A program made the position numbers and the translations under genes. From the NCBI GenBank assembly GCA_039566865.1, contig CM076960.1, positions 15,792,501-15,856,500 on the forward strand: DNA of 64,000 nucleotides. The letters run 5' to 3'. Source of the stretch: Aurelia coerulea (Eukaryota > Cnidaria > Scyphozoa > Semaeostomeae > Ulmaridae). The notes beneath the pieces are model-generated. The model ran no database searches and was not told where the DNA came from. It worked only from the letters and a program-made list of their open reading frames with translations. Positions 9,530 to 24,500 of this stretch are shown here, one piece after another; positions within the stretch are counted from its first letter, which is position 1; every line of letters starts with the position of its first letter.

Positions 9530-12500
9530 ATGTTGGCACTTTCTGAATTAGGATGAGAGAGTTGTTCACTAGTTGTTCCACTTGTGCAAGGACCTCTCTC
9601 TCTCTCAATTGTTTGTAAAGACGTTGATAGGGGCAATGTTAAAAATGCAATGATGTAATTTTTCAAAACTCGAGAAACAATTGTTTCTGGTACAGACAGC
9701 TTGGAGTGAACAGAGACATAGCTACATCTTGGAAGCCATAAGATGGAATGGACACTACGATATATCATTTTCGATCGAACAACAAGGGAAACTCTATATA
9801 AAAGCTACAGTACATGAAGGCCAAAAAAGGGGGGTAGAGCTCCCCAAGCACCCCTTCTTAGTATGTATATGTCAGAGGGAGTTGAAAGATAACAGCATCT
9901 CCAAAAACTGGGCTTGAGCGAAGAGGAAAGACTTCTCCAACGTTGAAAACGACTTCCTTGCTCTAAAGATAATGCAGACAGAATTCCAAAAAGACCTGCG
10001 AAATTACTGAAAATGATGAAAAATTAAAGAGGATTACATTTATATGATTGGTTCCAGCCATTAGCGGAGGAGCTCAGTAGTATAACCAGTTTTAAAATGC
10101 TACCTAGCCAAGCACTTAATGATTATTTTTCTTTTTTCATATTTTGAGATCGTATTTTCAGTTTCGAATGATGCATAAATCCATAAATAAATCTGAGGTA
10201 TTGATAAATTTAGCAGATTTTTTCGCTGCTGAAGGTTTTGAAAGGGGCTTCTGATACAAGAGCTACCTTTGCGCATGTTACTTTGAAAAATATGGAAAGT
10301 GACGTGAATCAGTAGGAATTCTGCTAGACAAACAAAGAGAGTTGGAGCGAAAGAAGGTCTGGGGCTGGGCGCGCGTGCGAGCAGTGCCGTACAAAGAAAA
10401 GAACCCTGGAAACTTTAGTCGCTGAAACAAGCTGCTTATGCATATCGAGACAGAAGTATCCTTGATCACAGGAGGGGACCACAAAAAGGGTAAAAGAATG
10501 ACGAGAAAGCTCTCTCGCACTTTCTAAATATTGTGGAGATGTGCAGTTTTTGGGTTATGAAGATTCTGAGGGAGCCTCCCTACTGCCTCCCTCAGGGTCT
10601 TTCAGGCAAAGAACAAGTGTCTTTTACATGAATGAAAATCTCTCGAGGGCTATCATCTCGCAGCGAACAAGATCCGCTTCTGTTCTGTTTGGGTGTGGCT
10701 GGGAAAGTATCGTATGCATGATATGATATCCGAGAATGTCGCAGTTTCAACTGACTATTACTAGTCTATTACTTAACAGAATATCCTTCGCAGTTTTACA
10801 TTCTGCAAAGGAAAGATATTAAAACGGTCGGATTTTTGGGTTTTCGGACCAAACATTACAATGTGTGAGAGAAAAGTTCTCTAACCATCGTGACGGTGAA
10901 CGGTGAAGCACATCGGGTTCCAAATCTTTAAAAACGTTGGTTTCAAATTTTGTGACCTTTTAAGGCTTCGAATAGAATGTCTTGAATGAAACGTTGGCCA
11001 CTTTGCTATGATTCTACTGTTGGGATTTTCAGATATCTGTTGAAATTACAGCGTATTTTATATTTCCACATATTTGAGTATTTGACGTCATCAAAACTTT
11101 AAATCATAAACCACAACCAGAGGTGTGAAAGACCTTTTTGCTTGATACCATATTTGCCATATTGTAGACATTCATAAACTATGGTTTTCTTATAAATTAT
11201 TCGACTTGTTCTTAAAAAGTTTGGAAATTACGGTGATGTTAAGTTTTTTCGATATTTTATCTTGAATTCTAAAAAACTGAAGAAAAATGTTCTAATTCTG
11301 AAAATATTGAAAATTTCAGAAATATCAAACGATGAGATTATTGCTAAAGCCTGGTTTCCATTAAATCGCAAAGTGTCGCAGAGTGTCGCAGAATTTTGGT
11401 GCCATGTTTCAAAGACAATAAGGCGGGAATTTTGGAAACAGATCAACATCACGTGACTCTTTTGTTCTGGGATCGCAATTGGTCGCAGAGCTTTAGGACA
11501 GGTGTTTCCATTGATCACAGAGTGTCACAGAGTGTCGCAAAGTGTCGCAGAGATAGAAAATTTTCTATCTCTGCGACACCGATCGCAGAGTGTCGCAGTG
11601 TGTCGCAGCATTTTAGTACAGCAGTTTCCATTTGTCGCAATGTGTTGCAGAACCAAAATTCTGCGACACATGCGACACTTGCGACACTTTGCGGAGTCGC
11701 AGAGTTCAGCAAACCAAAATTCTGCGACACTCTGCGACACTTTGCGATTTAATGGAAACCAGGCTTAAGTAGCTAAATTTCCTTTCAAGTCATTTAATTC
11801 AAAGAAATATGTAATAGAATTTTACACCAAGAATTTTAAATATTTGGAGCCTATGCTGTGCAGCAAACTGGTTTCACACTTGCATTAGCAAAAGCGAAGC
11901 TGATACTTTGCATTATAAACTATACTGTACTAGCTGTTAATAAAGTTAAGTCAGTGCAGCTCACGGCGCTTATGCAGCCGGCTAAGCTGCCAACCTTGTT
12001 CCATAATTGTCACTACTCCTGTATTGGTAAACAGAGAAGAAACTGCAAGCAATCATAATGCAATGACATCATCGAGGCATATAACGCACAATGTAACGCA
12101 AAGCATTCTTTCGCTTGGAAGAGCTTGGAAGCATAGAACGAGCGAGACTTGAGTTGCTTCGAGCATGCTTTGAGAAAAGTCCCAGGCATAGAATTCTGGG
12201 GCCCACGCAGCAATTACGTTCAGAAATTCGAATGTCCACGCAGGCACACTACATTTCCTCCTGGGCGCGTCTACGGTCCACACTGCCTTCAAAGGATTGT
12301 TTGAGAAACAATTTGGAGCATGGCGACGTTGTTACTTAGCAACAATGATGGACGATCAGGGCCTGAGTTAAAATAGCCTTAAATCTTGATTTATTGCAAA
12401 TTTCTTTCCAAAAATTGGCGGTCCTTGAAAATGCAATAAAATTATGCTTTCTGTCTGCAGATAGAGCAAAGAAAATACTCAGATAAAGCATTGTTTCTTT

Positions 12501-15500
12501 GGCTATCCATTGTTCACGTCGCGTGTGCAACTTCGATTTGAATGGGATATTTTAAATATGTTCTTTGCTCTTTGAAAATGCAAGCTTTTATCCTTGCACA
12601 AACCAGCATAGGGCTCAAATCTTTCAAATGTTTAAAATGGTGGGTGTAAAATTCTATTCCATTTTTCTTTGAACTGAATGGCTTGAAAGGAACTTATAGT
12701 ATTTTGCTGTAAATCTGCCGTGGAAATTTGTTGATATCTTGATTTTTTTCAAAATGGTGGCAATTTAAAGTGAATAACCTGAGTTAAAAGATGAGATCTC
12801 ATGGATTTATAAATAGCCTATTATCCAGTGTGTGGCGAATGAAAGCAATGCTGAAGAAAATAATAGAGGGCTTATGAGTTTCTTTGTCATTTTTATAGAC
12901 AAGGGCTATATATCTCAGGTCATTCACTTTAATGATTTTGGAAAAAATTGATGGAAAGTGTTGAAAACATTTAAATCATCGTAAATCTGAAAACAAAGGA
13001 GGAAAAATAATTCAACTTTCAAGAAAAGCATAGTTTATGAAGGCCTACAATATGGTGAAAAGCAGAGATCAATATCCTTTCTGGTTTAGGATTTAGAAAT
13101 TTGATGACGTCATAGCCTAAAATTTGATAAATGCCGCCATTTTGAAGCTAATCAAGATATTAATAAATTTCCACGGCAGATTTACAGCAAAAAACGCACA
13201 AAGTTCCTTCCAAGCCATTTAATTCATAGGAAACTGTGATAGAATTTTACAGCGACCTTTTTAAAGATTTGAGCCCTGTGTTGCACAAACCCTTTAAAAA
13301 GACACACAGATTTGACAGCGAATGTACTGCTGAGGTGGTTTGATGAATCATAGGGCATTGGTAAACTTCTAGAATTGAGCCATTCAAACAAGCTATGACA
13401 AGTCTTGCTAGAACAATGTTTATTGTTTACGATTACAATAAAGTGGATGGATAATGTTTGTGAGCATAGGAATCATTCGTCGTACATAGCCGATTGCTCG
13501 TGGCCCATCGAAACCGCCAAAGCCTCATTTTCACGGACCTCAGACGGCTAAAAAGCGAGGGAGACAAAAGAAACCCGTGAAGATTTTCCTAAATTTTACC
13601 TACCTTAATAAAACGCAACCAGGACAAAAAACTGCTTGAGATTTCCCGAATTTTTTTAAAGCAATCTACTCTCCAGATGTTTGGGAGTAAAAGTTTGGAT
13701 GCCGGTTAAAATATCTCCAGGATTGATGGAGTTATTGAACCTTGAACAATAGTGATTCTGGCCGGGAGACAATAGTAATAACAATAGTGATTGTTGTAAG
13801 AACGATCCGAAAACGCCACAATCTGTGTTTTCAATTGTTCTTGCTATTGTCTTTCGCTGAATTTTCTTTTATTGAAGATTCAATGCCCCTACGGTTTCTA
13901 TGTGAATTGAAAAAGTCTACAAAGGCTTGTTCGCGCATTTCAAGTCATGTGGCAATACTCTAGGGAAGTTTCTGTATTGTACTACTTTTTACATTCATGG
14001 CGAAAGTTTGCTCGTTGCGAAATATTTTTATAAAATTCAAAAGACGTTTTATCAAGAGGCTTTATCATCTGACTTGAAGTGGCGTAAACAGGTCTCGACA
14101 AGCCTTCGCCGATTTTATCTATTGGAGAGGCAATAACTCCGCCAATCCTGAAGATATTTTAACCGGCATCCAAATTTGTACTCCCAAACATATGGAGAGT
14201 AGATCGCTTTAAAAACAGAAACAAGCAGTTTTTTGTCCTGGTTGCGTTTTATGAAGGTAGGTAAAATTTAGGAAAATCTTCACGGGTTTCTTTTGTCTCC
14301 CTCGCTTTTTAGCCGTCTGATTGGTCCGTGAAAATGAGACTTTGGCGGTTTCGACCATGGGGCACGAGCAATCGGCTATGTACGACGAATGATTCCTATG
14401 CTATGTTTGTGGCCATACCGTTGAATCGGGCATGCTCAAACAGGATTTACACTACAGTCTCAAGCTAGACTGATTATATGTTCGTAGGTTATCGCTATTG
14501 ATAGGCTGATGGACGCTATAACTACGACTCATGGACTTACGCTTCCAGAAACGGACATGGCCTAAATTACCTGCTATTTTTTCCTCAAAACCACCGACCC
14601 TAAAATGCCGCAAAAAGTGGTTATCCTGGAGTGCTACACTGCAAAATAAACTATCAGTACTTAGATGAATGTTTCTTCAAGCTATTAAGGCAAAAAAGTC
14701 TCACCTATAAGTGCTATTTTGGTTATTTGGGGGCGCAAAAGATCTCGTAAATTCGCTCGTTACTTTGAGATTTTGATCGTTGCATCAGTTCAGTCGAACG
14801 CGTTGTTCGAACGCTTTTGTTTGCCTTTGGCGGGAATTTTGAATTGAAGAAGAATCAGCCAATCCCATCAAGTTATTTCAAGTCTTGCATCCTGATTGGT
14901 CCAGGAACAAATTTGTTCCTGGCGAGAATTTTTTTGCCGTTTTGAGAAGAGTTAGTCCATAAGGCCCTCGACTGGAGCGACAACAACAACATTAATTCAC
15001 TTCAATTAGATGAGCGTAAGTTGAGGGTCCTTATGTAGTGAGGCTAGTCTCAAGCGAGCATAAGGCGCGCGTCGAATCTTTGAAAAAGATACTGCGAACT
15101 CCCCCTTATGTAAATCACAATAAAAAAGACTTTAACTCTGATTGGCTCGCTGATCAATGGAATGGGTGAAGCGCTTTGGGGCATGCGCGAATTCACATTG
15201 GAAAATGAAGGGCGATGACCCTGCAATCGCTAGTGCGCAGAATTCAAAGCACTTAAACGGGGGTCTAGCTCTTCTGGACAAGATCCGTAAGACTTTTCAA
15301 GGATAGTATCCCGAATCCCGAACAATAATGGCAAATAGTTATTGAATGTTTATGTTGATGTAATGGCTCCAAAGGAACAAAGACAAATTTTCTAATACAA
15401 TAGCATCAGTTGCGTTTGATTGGCACCTCAATTCAAAGCGATTAGCGATTGTAGACAAAGGAAATCCTCTCAAACCGGAAATTAAAAACAAACAAAGAAG

Positions 15501-18500
15501 ACGTTCCCTTCAGAGAAGACGCTCCTTTACCGAAACATCCTGCCGAACAGTTTCATTTGTCATTAATATGTTTAATTCTTTAGCAAATTTCATTTTCAAT
15601 TTTCTGTCTTTTAATTGTGGTTAGGCTAAAGAATCTTGTAAAAAAGGATTTAAATTCTAATAAAACCTGGGTTAGAAGTTGTACCAGTTTGTCTTTACTC
15701 ACCTATTGTATGTATATTTCTATTTAGCAACCGAGCAACTCCAGTCTCCATGAAAATAGCTTAGCCATTGTCGCACCACCCTTTGAACCGTGCACATGCT
15801 CTGAACTATTCATCTTCCGATGTTAGCTGAGGAAGAAAGAAATAAAGAAATAAAGAAAACAGTCAAATAGGGCAGATACAAAGTGTCCCGAATCTCCGAG
15901 GGGAATATCACTCCAAAAAGTTTCGTACTCCTTTGGGAAAAATTATTTTATTCTCAGGAGAAATCCTCAAAATCTCTAAAATTGATTGTTTCCACAGATC
16001 TCGTATGCTGTTTTGAAACACCGTCCATAAATCTCGAGCAAATCTTAGTTGTAACATCGGAAAAACTGAAAATGCCATACAAATGATCCAATATATTCAA
16101 GATAATTCTTCGTCTCTAAAAGAGTTGCTCATTCAAAAATTACATTACATACGATGAAAGGTACTTTGCATTGAGATTTATCTAGTGGCTAACACCTCCA
16201 TGCCCACCCTGTTACCATATTTCAAGTTTTGCTATCTCATACAAACATGAATGCAGGGCAGGCCAATCTAACACCTAGTTGAAATGCTTTGCATGAGTGA
16301 GCACAAAATGAAATCGGCGGTACCTAGCGCGTGTGGGTAGGTCTTTTATAAGATCCATATCTGAGTACCATTTCTTCTGTAGCCTCATTGGTACTACCAC
16401 GGAATGGAACTGAAAGCTAGCGCGAGCAGACAGTGTCTGTCAGAAACAAGTTATGGATTTGAACTTGTTAATTGAGAGAAATAAAGTTTGTTGTGAAAAG
16501 CGTCAGACTTTGGGACAAACTAGATTGGATCAAATAAATGCTTTCCAAAATACAACGATGGACCTGTTTTCTACGCAAAAGAGCAACTGGTAAAAAGATA
16601 AACAGGCAAATGTACTCTTGTTGAGCGTAAAACAGCTTATATCCTTTTTATTCTAGTCCAATAAGCCACAAATGGAGAAGAAGAGAAGAGAGCGGATAAA
16701 CAACAGTCTAAATGAACTTAAATCGTTGATCCTTGGAGCGATGAAGAAAGATGTAAGTGCCTCTTTGTTTACATAGACTTTATTTTACTTAGCTTCAATC
16801 ATCACATTTTCTTTCCTTCTGTAGGGTTTTTTCTTAAAAGCTTTCTATGTGTGTTAGGTACCATCAAGTCGCTGGCGACTTCTGGCGACCCTCTGAACAA
16901 ACAATCTCCATTCTGTTCTGTTAATTGCTTTTTCATTGAGTTGATGCAAGGACATCCCAGTTAATTCTTTCAACACATCCAGCCATCTTGTTCTTTGCCT
17001 GCCTCGTCTAATGTCCCCTCTACCCTCCCTAACATAATATCTTTCTCCATTTTCTCTAAGCTTTCTATAAGGTTCATTAAAATCCAAACATTTCGGATGT
17101 GAATATTTTTAGACAATTCATACGTCCGAAAATGTCAATGTCCCAAATGGTTTGTAGTCCTAGTATCCTAACTTTTTTGTAGCATGGAAAATCACAGCAA
17201 AACATTGTCACTGTTTGAAACGTAATGTCTTGCCCTCGAAACGCTTTGCATTGAAAAGGAATGTGGTGAGAGTGTTAATTAGTGAAAAATATCATGCTGG
17301 GATCACAGAAGTAGCTTCGCGCTGATCGAGTCCGCGACCCCTTGTCATGACGCTCAAGTGGTGGGGCTCTACCGGGAATCGAACGCTATCCGCCTGACTG
17401 TACTGGCTGCAAAGTCAGAGGATTACACCACTGCGCCACAACACCTTATCAGTAACCATGAAAGCATGGGGACATCTTTTAGAATATAATATCCCTTATA
17501 TATTTGCAAAATCCCGTGCGGTTTTGTATTTATTCAATAGAAACCTTGTAACTAATTGCTGGAAGACTTTCGACTTTAGGGGCCTTAGGAAATTGATAAT
17601 AAAAGCTTCAAGAAAAACTTTTTCAAACATAAAGCATTTAAAAGCATCACCACCGTATTAGAAAGTGTCCTCTATTTGTTGTTTTAAATACCCTGCAGAT
17701 TCGTTGGCCTTTCTAGAATTATCGATTTCCAAAGATAGAATAATCTCGAACCAAACAAGCTTTCTATGTAAGCAAAGACGTGATTCAGTTTCTTTGACTT
17801 TGAATATCGATGAATCTTGAAAAGATTTGTTTGAAGTCATGAGATGAGAGTCTGAGAAAATCAATTTCGGTCTTAAGAGAATAATGCTGGACATTTGAAG
17901 CATAGGTTCCAAATCTTTAAAAAGGCTGGTGTAGAATTGAGTGACCTATTTCTTTCAACTGAATGACTTCAAAGAAACTTTAGCTATTTCTCTATAATTA
18001 TACCGTTGGACTTTTCTGAAATCTTTGATATTTTCAGAATTAGAGTGTTTTTCTTCTTCTTCGAGAATTCAACATAAATTTAAAAAAAAACTTGAAACCA
18101 TCGCAATTTCTAAACTGTTTGACGCAACATGAAGTAACTTCGAAGGAAACCATAGTTTATGAATGCCTACAATATGGTATCAAGCAAAAGTCTGTCACTC
18201 ATCTGGTTTATGATTTAGAAATTTGATGACGTCACATTCTCAACTGAGTTGAAATGTAACATACGCTGTAATTTCGAAAAATATTCCAAATTTCTGGAAA
18301 GTCCAACGGTAGAATTATAGATAAGTATCTAAAGTTTCTTTCAAGTCATTCAATAAGAAGAAATAGGTCATTGAATTTACACCCACCTTTTTACGCTGAG
18401 TTAAAGATTTGGAACCTATGCTGACATTTGAATGAAATGATATATTTTTCGAAGCTGAAACTTCTACTACTATGACGTGACACGCAGTTAGTACTGCACA

Positions 18501-21500
18501 ACGCGTTTTACAATGCTACGCCAGTTTTTTCTATCATGTGTCAGTTCCAATAATCTATTCAATGTTTTGGTTGCTTTGGAAAGATCTAGTTTGATTCCGA
18601 TGCTGTTCAGATCTTGCCGCATGGTTTGCATCCAGGTCGTCTTTGGTCTTCCTTGTGGCCTTTTCACTTTCCTGAGATACTCTTCGAGGGCTTTCCTTGC
18701 TGGTGTTTCGGGATGCAGTCGCATCAGATGTCCTAGCCACGTTAGTCTCCGCGCGCTTATCAACTCCATAGTTCACATTTCGTTCTGGCGTAAAGCTCGT
18801 TGTTGATGTTGGTAATATTTCTTTGCCAGTTAATTCCAAGAATCTTTCTTAGATCTCTACGTTGGAAAGTGTCGATGTTGTTTTCTAGCTTTTTTGTTAA
18901 GGTCCACAGTTCGCTGTTGTACAGAAACACGTTTGCAACATAGGCATTAAAAGTTCTAAGTTTTATGAAACTTAAGTTGAAACTTTATAGCTCCCGAAGT
19001 TGAAAGTTTGCGGCAGCAGTTGGTAAGATTCTTTTCTAACTTTGATTTTACAAACCCCGGAATTGTGCTTTAAAAAGGTTTGACTTTGAGGGCAGATTTG
19101 GTAACAATAGCCTCAGTTTTATTTGATTGACATGCCCATTCAAAGCCACCATGGATTGCAGACAAAGAAAATTCCGTGAAGCATCAAATCAAAACAAACA
19201 AGGCCGCAAAAGATACCCTGAAACCAGTATGGCCAACTGTCGTCTTGTGCGCTTGGGGCTTGAGAATGGGTTGTAAAAAGAATTTATCGAAAGAAGATAG
19301 ATAGATCTAAAAGTTTGCCTCAGACACTTTATTTTTCTGCTTCAGAAGTTGAACAGTAGGCACTAAAATTGTCGAATATTTTTTGTGCGATTCAAACACT
19401 TGATAATAAGCTTGAAAGGCAGGAGGGCAGCTCATGTTTAGAACTGCACGAATTTTGGGCTCCCTGCACCTGGCTATACAACAAAATTAACACTCCAATT
19501 CTGACATAAATGACTCCATCTAAGCTTTGAGGAAATGTCTAAGAATAGAAAAAGGGACCTCATGGGTTACTTTTTTTTGTTCACTCATCTTTTGAGAACA
19601 ATTCCTTTCAGTTACTACGCGAATCAGGCAAGTGGAATGTGTCACTTTTAACTCTGTGTATTCACTTTAAGTCGGACAAAGCAATTAAAAACGGAAATGC
19701 TTTGACGGCGAAATCATTCGGACGGTTTCGATCGCTACCAGCCACAGTCAGATTCCCTAGGAGCTTAGTTTCCACTGGGTTAAAATGAGCACTCAAAAAT
19801 TAGACAGCACAAAAGGGTTTAAAGATAATTCGCAGGATATTAATTAATAAGTTTCCTATGTTTGTTAGTGGAGGTTTGCAAACTAACTTAGTTAGAGTAT
19901 TACATAAGGATTAGAAGTCGGGCACGCAACATCAATCGAATTACACGCTGAAACAAACGAATGCAATGACTGTTCATGCAACGGAATTCATCAATGTCAT
20001 CGCTATGAATTTGAAATCCAATTTTTAGTACTTTACAGCGCAAGTATGAGGTTTACGGTACATTGTTTTTTACTAACTGATCGGGGGTAAGGGTTTTTAA
20101 ATGACGTAAGCTTTAGCGGAGACACGCTGAGCCGAAGCAAACGAATAACAACATCCCAAAAGCAAAACGATTCGGACCAAATTGAGGTCCGAAGTTTTTA
20201 TTCTGAGGTTTTACGCCATAGAATATTGTTGCTCGCCTAAACTTTTTGCCTGCATTACCGTGAGGGGTTTAAAGGCATCGAGTCATGGTAAATAGACCGC
20301 GTATACCCAAATTGCAAAAACTGCTGAGTCATGATCATAGCTTACGCCAATCTGATTGGCTGTTGTTCAAATTGCACACATGATATTGTAACCTTGCAAT
20401 GGGCTAAGCGTAGCTGACGTAGCCTCACAATTCTGAAGTTGATGTCTGATCACATGAAAACAGACTGATTACATGAAAGCAGGACGATACATTCACATCT
20501 TCACATGTCCACATCGTTGTGAAACAAGAGATTCAGTGTTTCCGAAAAGACAAAACGATTTGCCTTCCAAGAGAATAGATTACATACCTTTGAGTGCACT
20601 CGATAAATCAAACGGAGAGGGCAAAACAAAATGTTCAGTTGCACAGTTGCACAGATTCAATCTACTCTGAATGCTGCAAAAATCGTTTTGTCTTAGCCAG
20701 ACCTGTATCCGTCGTTTTACAAAATTCTTCCTTGTTGGTGACAAGCATATCTGATGACTTGAATGTCGCTGTTTTTAAAATTACGACACATACCTTCTCA
20801 TGCACCAAACTAAGCATCCTGTTCGTGTATTCCCTTCTCATAGGAAGATTTTTTAACAGTCTTTGCGTCGTATATCGACGCAAATCTACGTAATCGACTG
20901 CAAATAGCAAGATGGGACCTGAAAGAGAGGAAATAAGAGTTGTTAGATATTTACATTTTTATCCGCTAACAGCTACAATTACAGGGTGTCCCAAAAAAGT
21001 TGTGCCCCGTTTGCCTGAAGATGGCAACAAAACGGCAAAAGATTCGCGCCAAAATTTTGCATGACGTTGCTCTTCAGATATTCTATTGCTATTGTTTTAT
21101 AAGCCAATCAATAATCAGTCCTAACAATATAATTCAGTTCAAGCCCTGTTTTCCTTGGAAGCTGTGTCCGCTAAAATGCATTTGACCCAAACATTTGGAA
21201 AATCGCAAAAAGATTCTCAAACATCTTTGAAAAATCTGAGAAATATTTAAAATCCCAAAACTCCTTATGTTATTTTTTTTAGTGCTTTGCCCCTCGGATA
21301 TTACAAGCTGTTGTTAGATATATGTGTGTTTGTTCAATCCAAGTCTAGGTCAAGCAATTTCGTTGAAAGTAAATCATGTATAGTATTTGCAAATACAGGG
21401 TGTCCCATAAAATTGTGCCCCGTTTACCTGAAGATTGCGACAAAACGAAAAAAGATTCTCGCCAAACTTTTGCATGATGCTGCTTTTCAGATATTCAATT

Positions 21501-24500
21501 AAAGTTTGCTACCATCCCCGTAAAAATCCGTTTAAAAATGATGGAGCTATGACCTTCGGGAGACCAAATTTGCCTGATGACTGAGACCAGCGGCCGGCCA
21601 TTTTGTATTACTATTTTGCAGCGATAAATAGCTGCATGGATGAAATGAAACAGCAGCCTCCAATGTCATAGCTCTCGTGAAACTTCTGATAATCATCAGA
21701 GAGTTTTCAACTATTTCTAACCTTACAGAAACTATTTCTTACATCACATGAAGCTATTTATCACTGTAATACTACTGGAACGATACCCCGAGGAGCAAAA
21801 GGTAGTGACTACCGCTAGGCCATTTATAGGCATAGAACTAAAATCTACTATGGTCTGCCTCAAATTGCAAATTACATATTATCTTTTGTACCGGGTGCGG
21901 GCCAGTAAAAAAGTTGAAACTTTGCAAACCTGTAGTTTTTGCTTTATGTGTTACTTAATGTCGGGAACAGACATGTTAGCTATCCTATAAAAGAGGCTGG
22001 ATCTGGCGTCACAAAAGTGCATAGATGCATTAAAATATCGCTGCAGAATCGTTCATAGAATATAGCTAAACGGTCTACCAAGGTAGCTAGTTTAAAAGGA
22101 TGCTGGAAACAGAACATAAACTGATACTATTACAAGATCTGCAATGGGCACATACACGTAAAGGTATTTCTAGGGTGCCGGCGGCGCTGCGCTGGCCCGC
22201 CGTAGCGTAGTTTATATATTGTATTATATTTATTAGATGCACAATACAATTAGACATTGTATATGGCCTAAACAGAACATAATTTAAAAGGATACAATTC
22301 TTAAAAACTACGATAGAATGTTACAGCGAAAAAACAGTAACGGTATACATGTAATCAGAAGTATGATAAAACGAATTCTTTTCGTGAGTTATGGCAACAT
22401 ACTCGGTTTTGGTGTGCTTTCACGTGAGGACATTTTCTGGTTGCATGTTTAGGGGTTTTGTTCTATTCATAGTATTTCTTTGACCAGGATTATTTACGAT
22501 CCGGACTTGTAGTCCATGATGCAAAAGACATACACGTAACGGCATTAAGTCAAGTCTCGTAATGCTCAATATGATGAGGTTTTAAGCTTTATCGGCTTGT
22601 AACAATGACATATGTTTAGAATAAGCGATAATCTGTGCGATTTCCTGCTTTATTACAAAGCCTATCTTATAAATGTTTGTGGATTATTCCTTTCTTTAGT
22701 TTATTAAATAATTGATACAATTTAATATGCATTCTCTAATGGTATACACAAAGCAACAGAGATTTCTCTTACAAAGCCCCTGATGCAACTCAACTGATGT
22801 TTTGTTTAGCATAAAGGATTTACGTGACCCTAGCTGTTTCCGATGGATGACAACACTGCGGGGCATCATCTCATTTCGTCTGTATATAACAGGAACGAAT
22901 TAGTGATTTATCATTAGCTGGTATGACTTGTGGTTTCCTAGCTAGGATTGTACGGGGGTCCGAGTTCAAACGAAAGATCAAGAAGGTCTGCCATGTTTAT
23001 TATTAGCTGATAGTTCTCTTATTTTATCTTGCTGATAGGGAGGAGCAATTTCCAATGATATCGCAACTGTTTAATTGTCTGACGATTGCACGGAATGGGC
23101 CAATTATATTGCGTAAAATTAGCAAAAACGTAAATTTAGGCCCATTTTCGCATCCCATATTCCTTCCCCATTTGCCCATACGCAGATCATCGTTTGCGTA
23201 AAAGTGCAGACTTTTATGCTTCTCTGATCAAGGAAACGTCAAGCATAGGGCTCAAATCTTTCAAATCTTTAAAAAAAGGTGGGTGTAAAATTCTATTCCA
23301 TTTTTCTTTGCATAGAATGGCTTGAAAGGAACTTATGATGCTTTGCTTTAAATCTGCCGTGGAGATGTTTTGATATCTTGATTTTTTTCAAAATGGCGGC
23401 AATTTAATGATTTTTGAAAAATTTTGAAAACATTTAGATCATCGTAAATCGTAAACCAAAGGAGGAAAAATCATATAAATTTCAAGAAAACCATAGTTTA
23501 TGAAGGCCTACAATATGGTGAAAAGCAGGAATCAGTATCTTTTCTGGTTTAGGATTTAGAAATTTGATGACGTCATAGCCTCAAATTTGATAAATGCCAC
23601 CACTATTTTGAAACTAATCAAGATATCAATAAATTTCCACGGCAGATTTACACTTACAGCAAAAAACGCTCAGTTCCTTCCAAGCCATTTAATTCAAAGG
23701 AAACTGTAATATAATTTTACACCGACCTTTTTAAAGATTTGAGCCCTATGTTTTGTCGATCCATATTTCCTCCAGGCCAGGTTTGATTTTCAGACAATCT
23801 GAAATTGCAGCATGCCCGAAAAGGACCCTGGGTGGCACTGGTTCTTTAACGGTACCACTAAAATGCTATCAAAGAGTAGATTGACGACGCATCAAGCAAC
23901 TGGAATAAAATTACATCGTTTTACAAAATAACGTCGAATTTCCGTCAATTGAAGGATTTCAAAGAGCAGAGTGTTGTGAAAGGTTTCAGAGTTTCGAGCT
24001 AAGAAAGGCACTTTGTCGTCATTCTGTAACTTTATCGGATGAATTTTCCTTTTTCTCTCTTCAAGGCAAGCTATTATTCAAAACTTGAAAAAGCGGATAT
24101 CCTGGAAATGGCAGTGGACCATGTTCGAAATCTGCAAAAGCAAATTCGCTCTGGTGAGTTTAACATGTTTGATTTTGAATCGGGTGTGACCGGGTGTCAT
24201 TGTACCGTTATGTTGCCGTACTTTCTGGCTACAAAAACAAATTGCAAGAAAGTGAAGCAATTCATATTACAACGGGAAAATACAGTAGTGTGACCGCAAC
24301 CAATTTTACAATAGGACTGGCTACTTTTTATTGACACTTAGATACAAAGCGATTTATGATTGCAGACAAAGGGAATTCCATGTCCGGTTGGTCAAGAGAT
24401 AAACAAAAACAAAGCAAGCAGCAAGAATTGCCCTGAAACCCAGGTCGCTAGCTCGCTCGTTGTGCATTCCAGAAATGGTTTTTGAGAGCAAATATTAGCA

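Noticed and set aside
9797..9806. TATATAAAAG as the Hes TATA box
   Set aside because: It lies downstream of the proposed exon 1 and nothing coding follows within a promoter's reach.
15012..15023. ATG-AGC followed by GTAAGT as an alternative Hes exon 1
   Set aside because: Would supply only two residues; the 9491 exon has more coding sequence, a better start context and the CSL/C-box cluster upstream.
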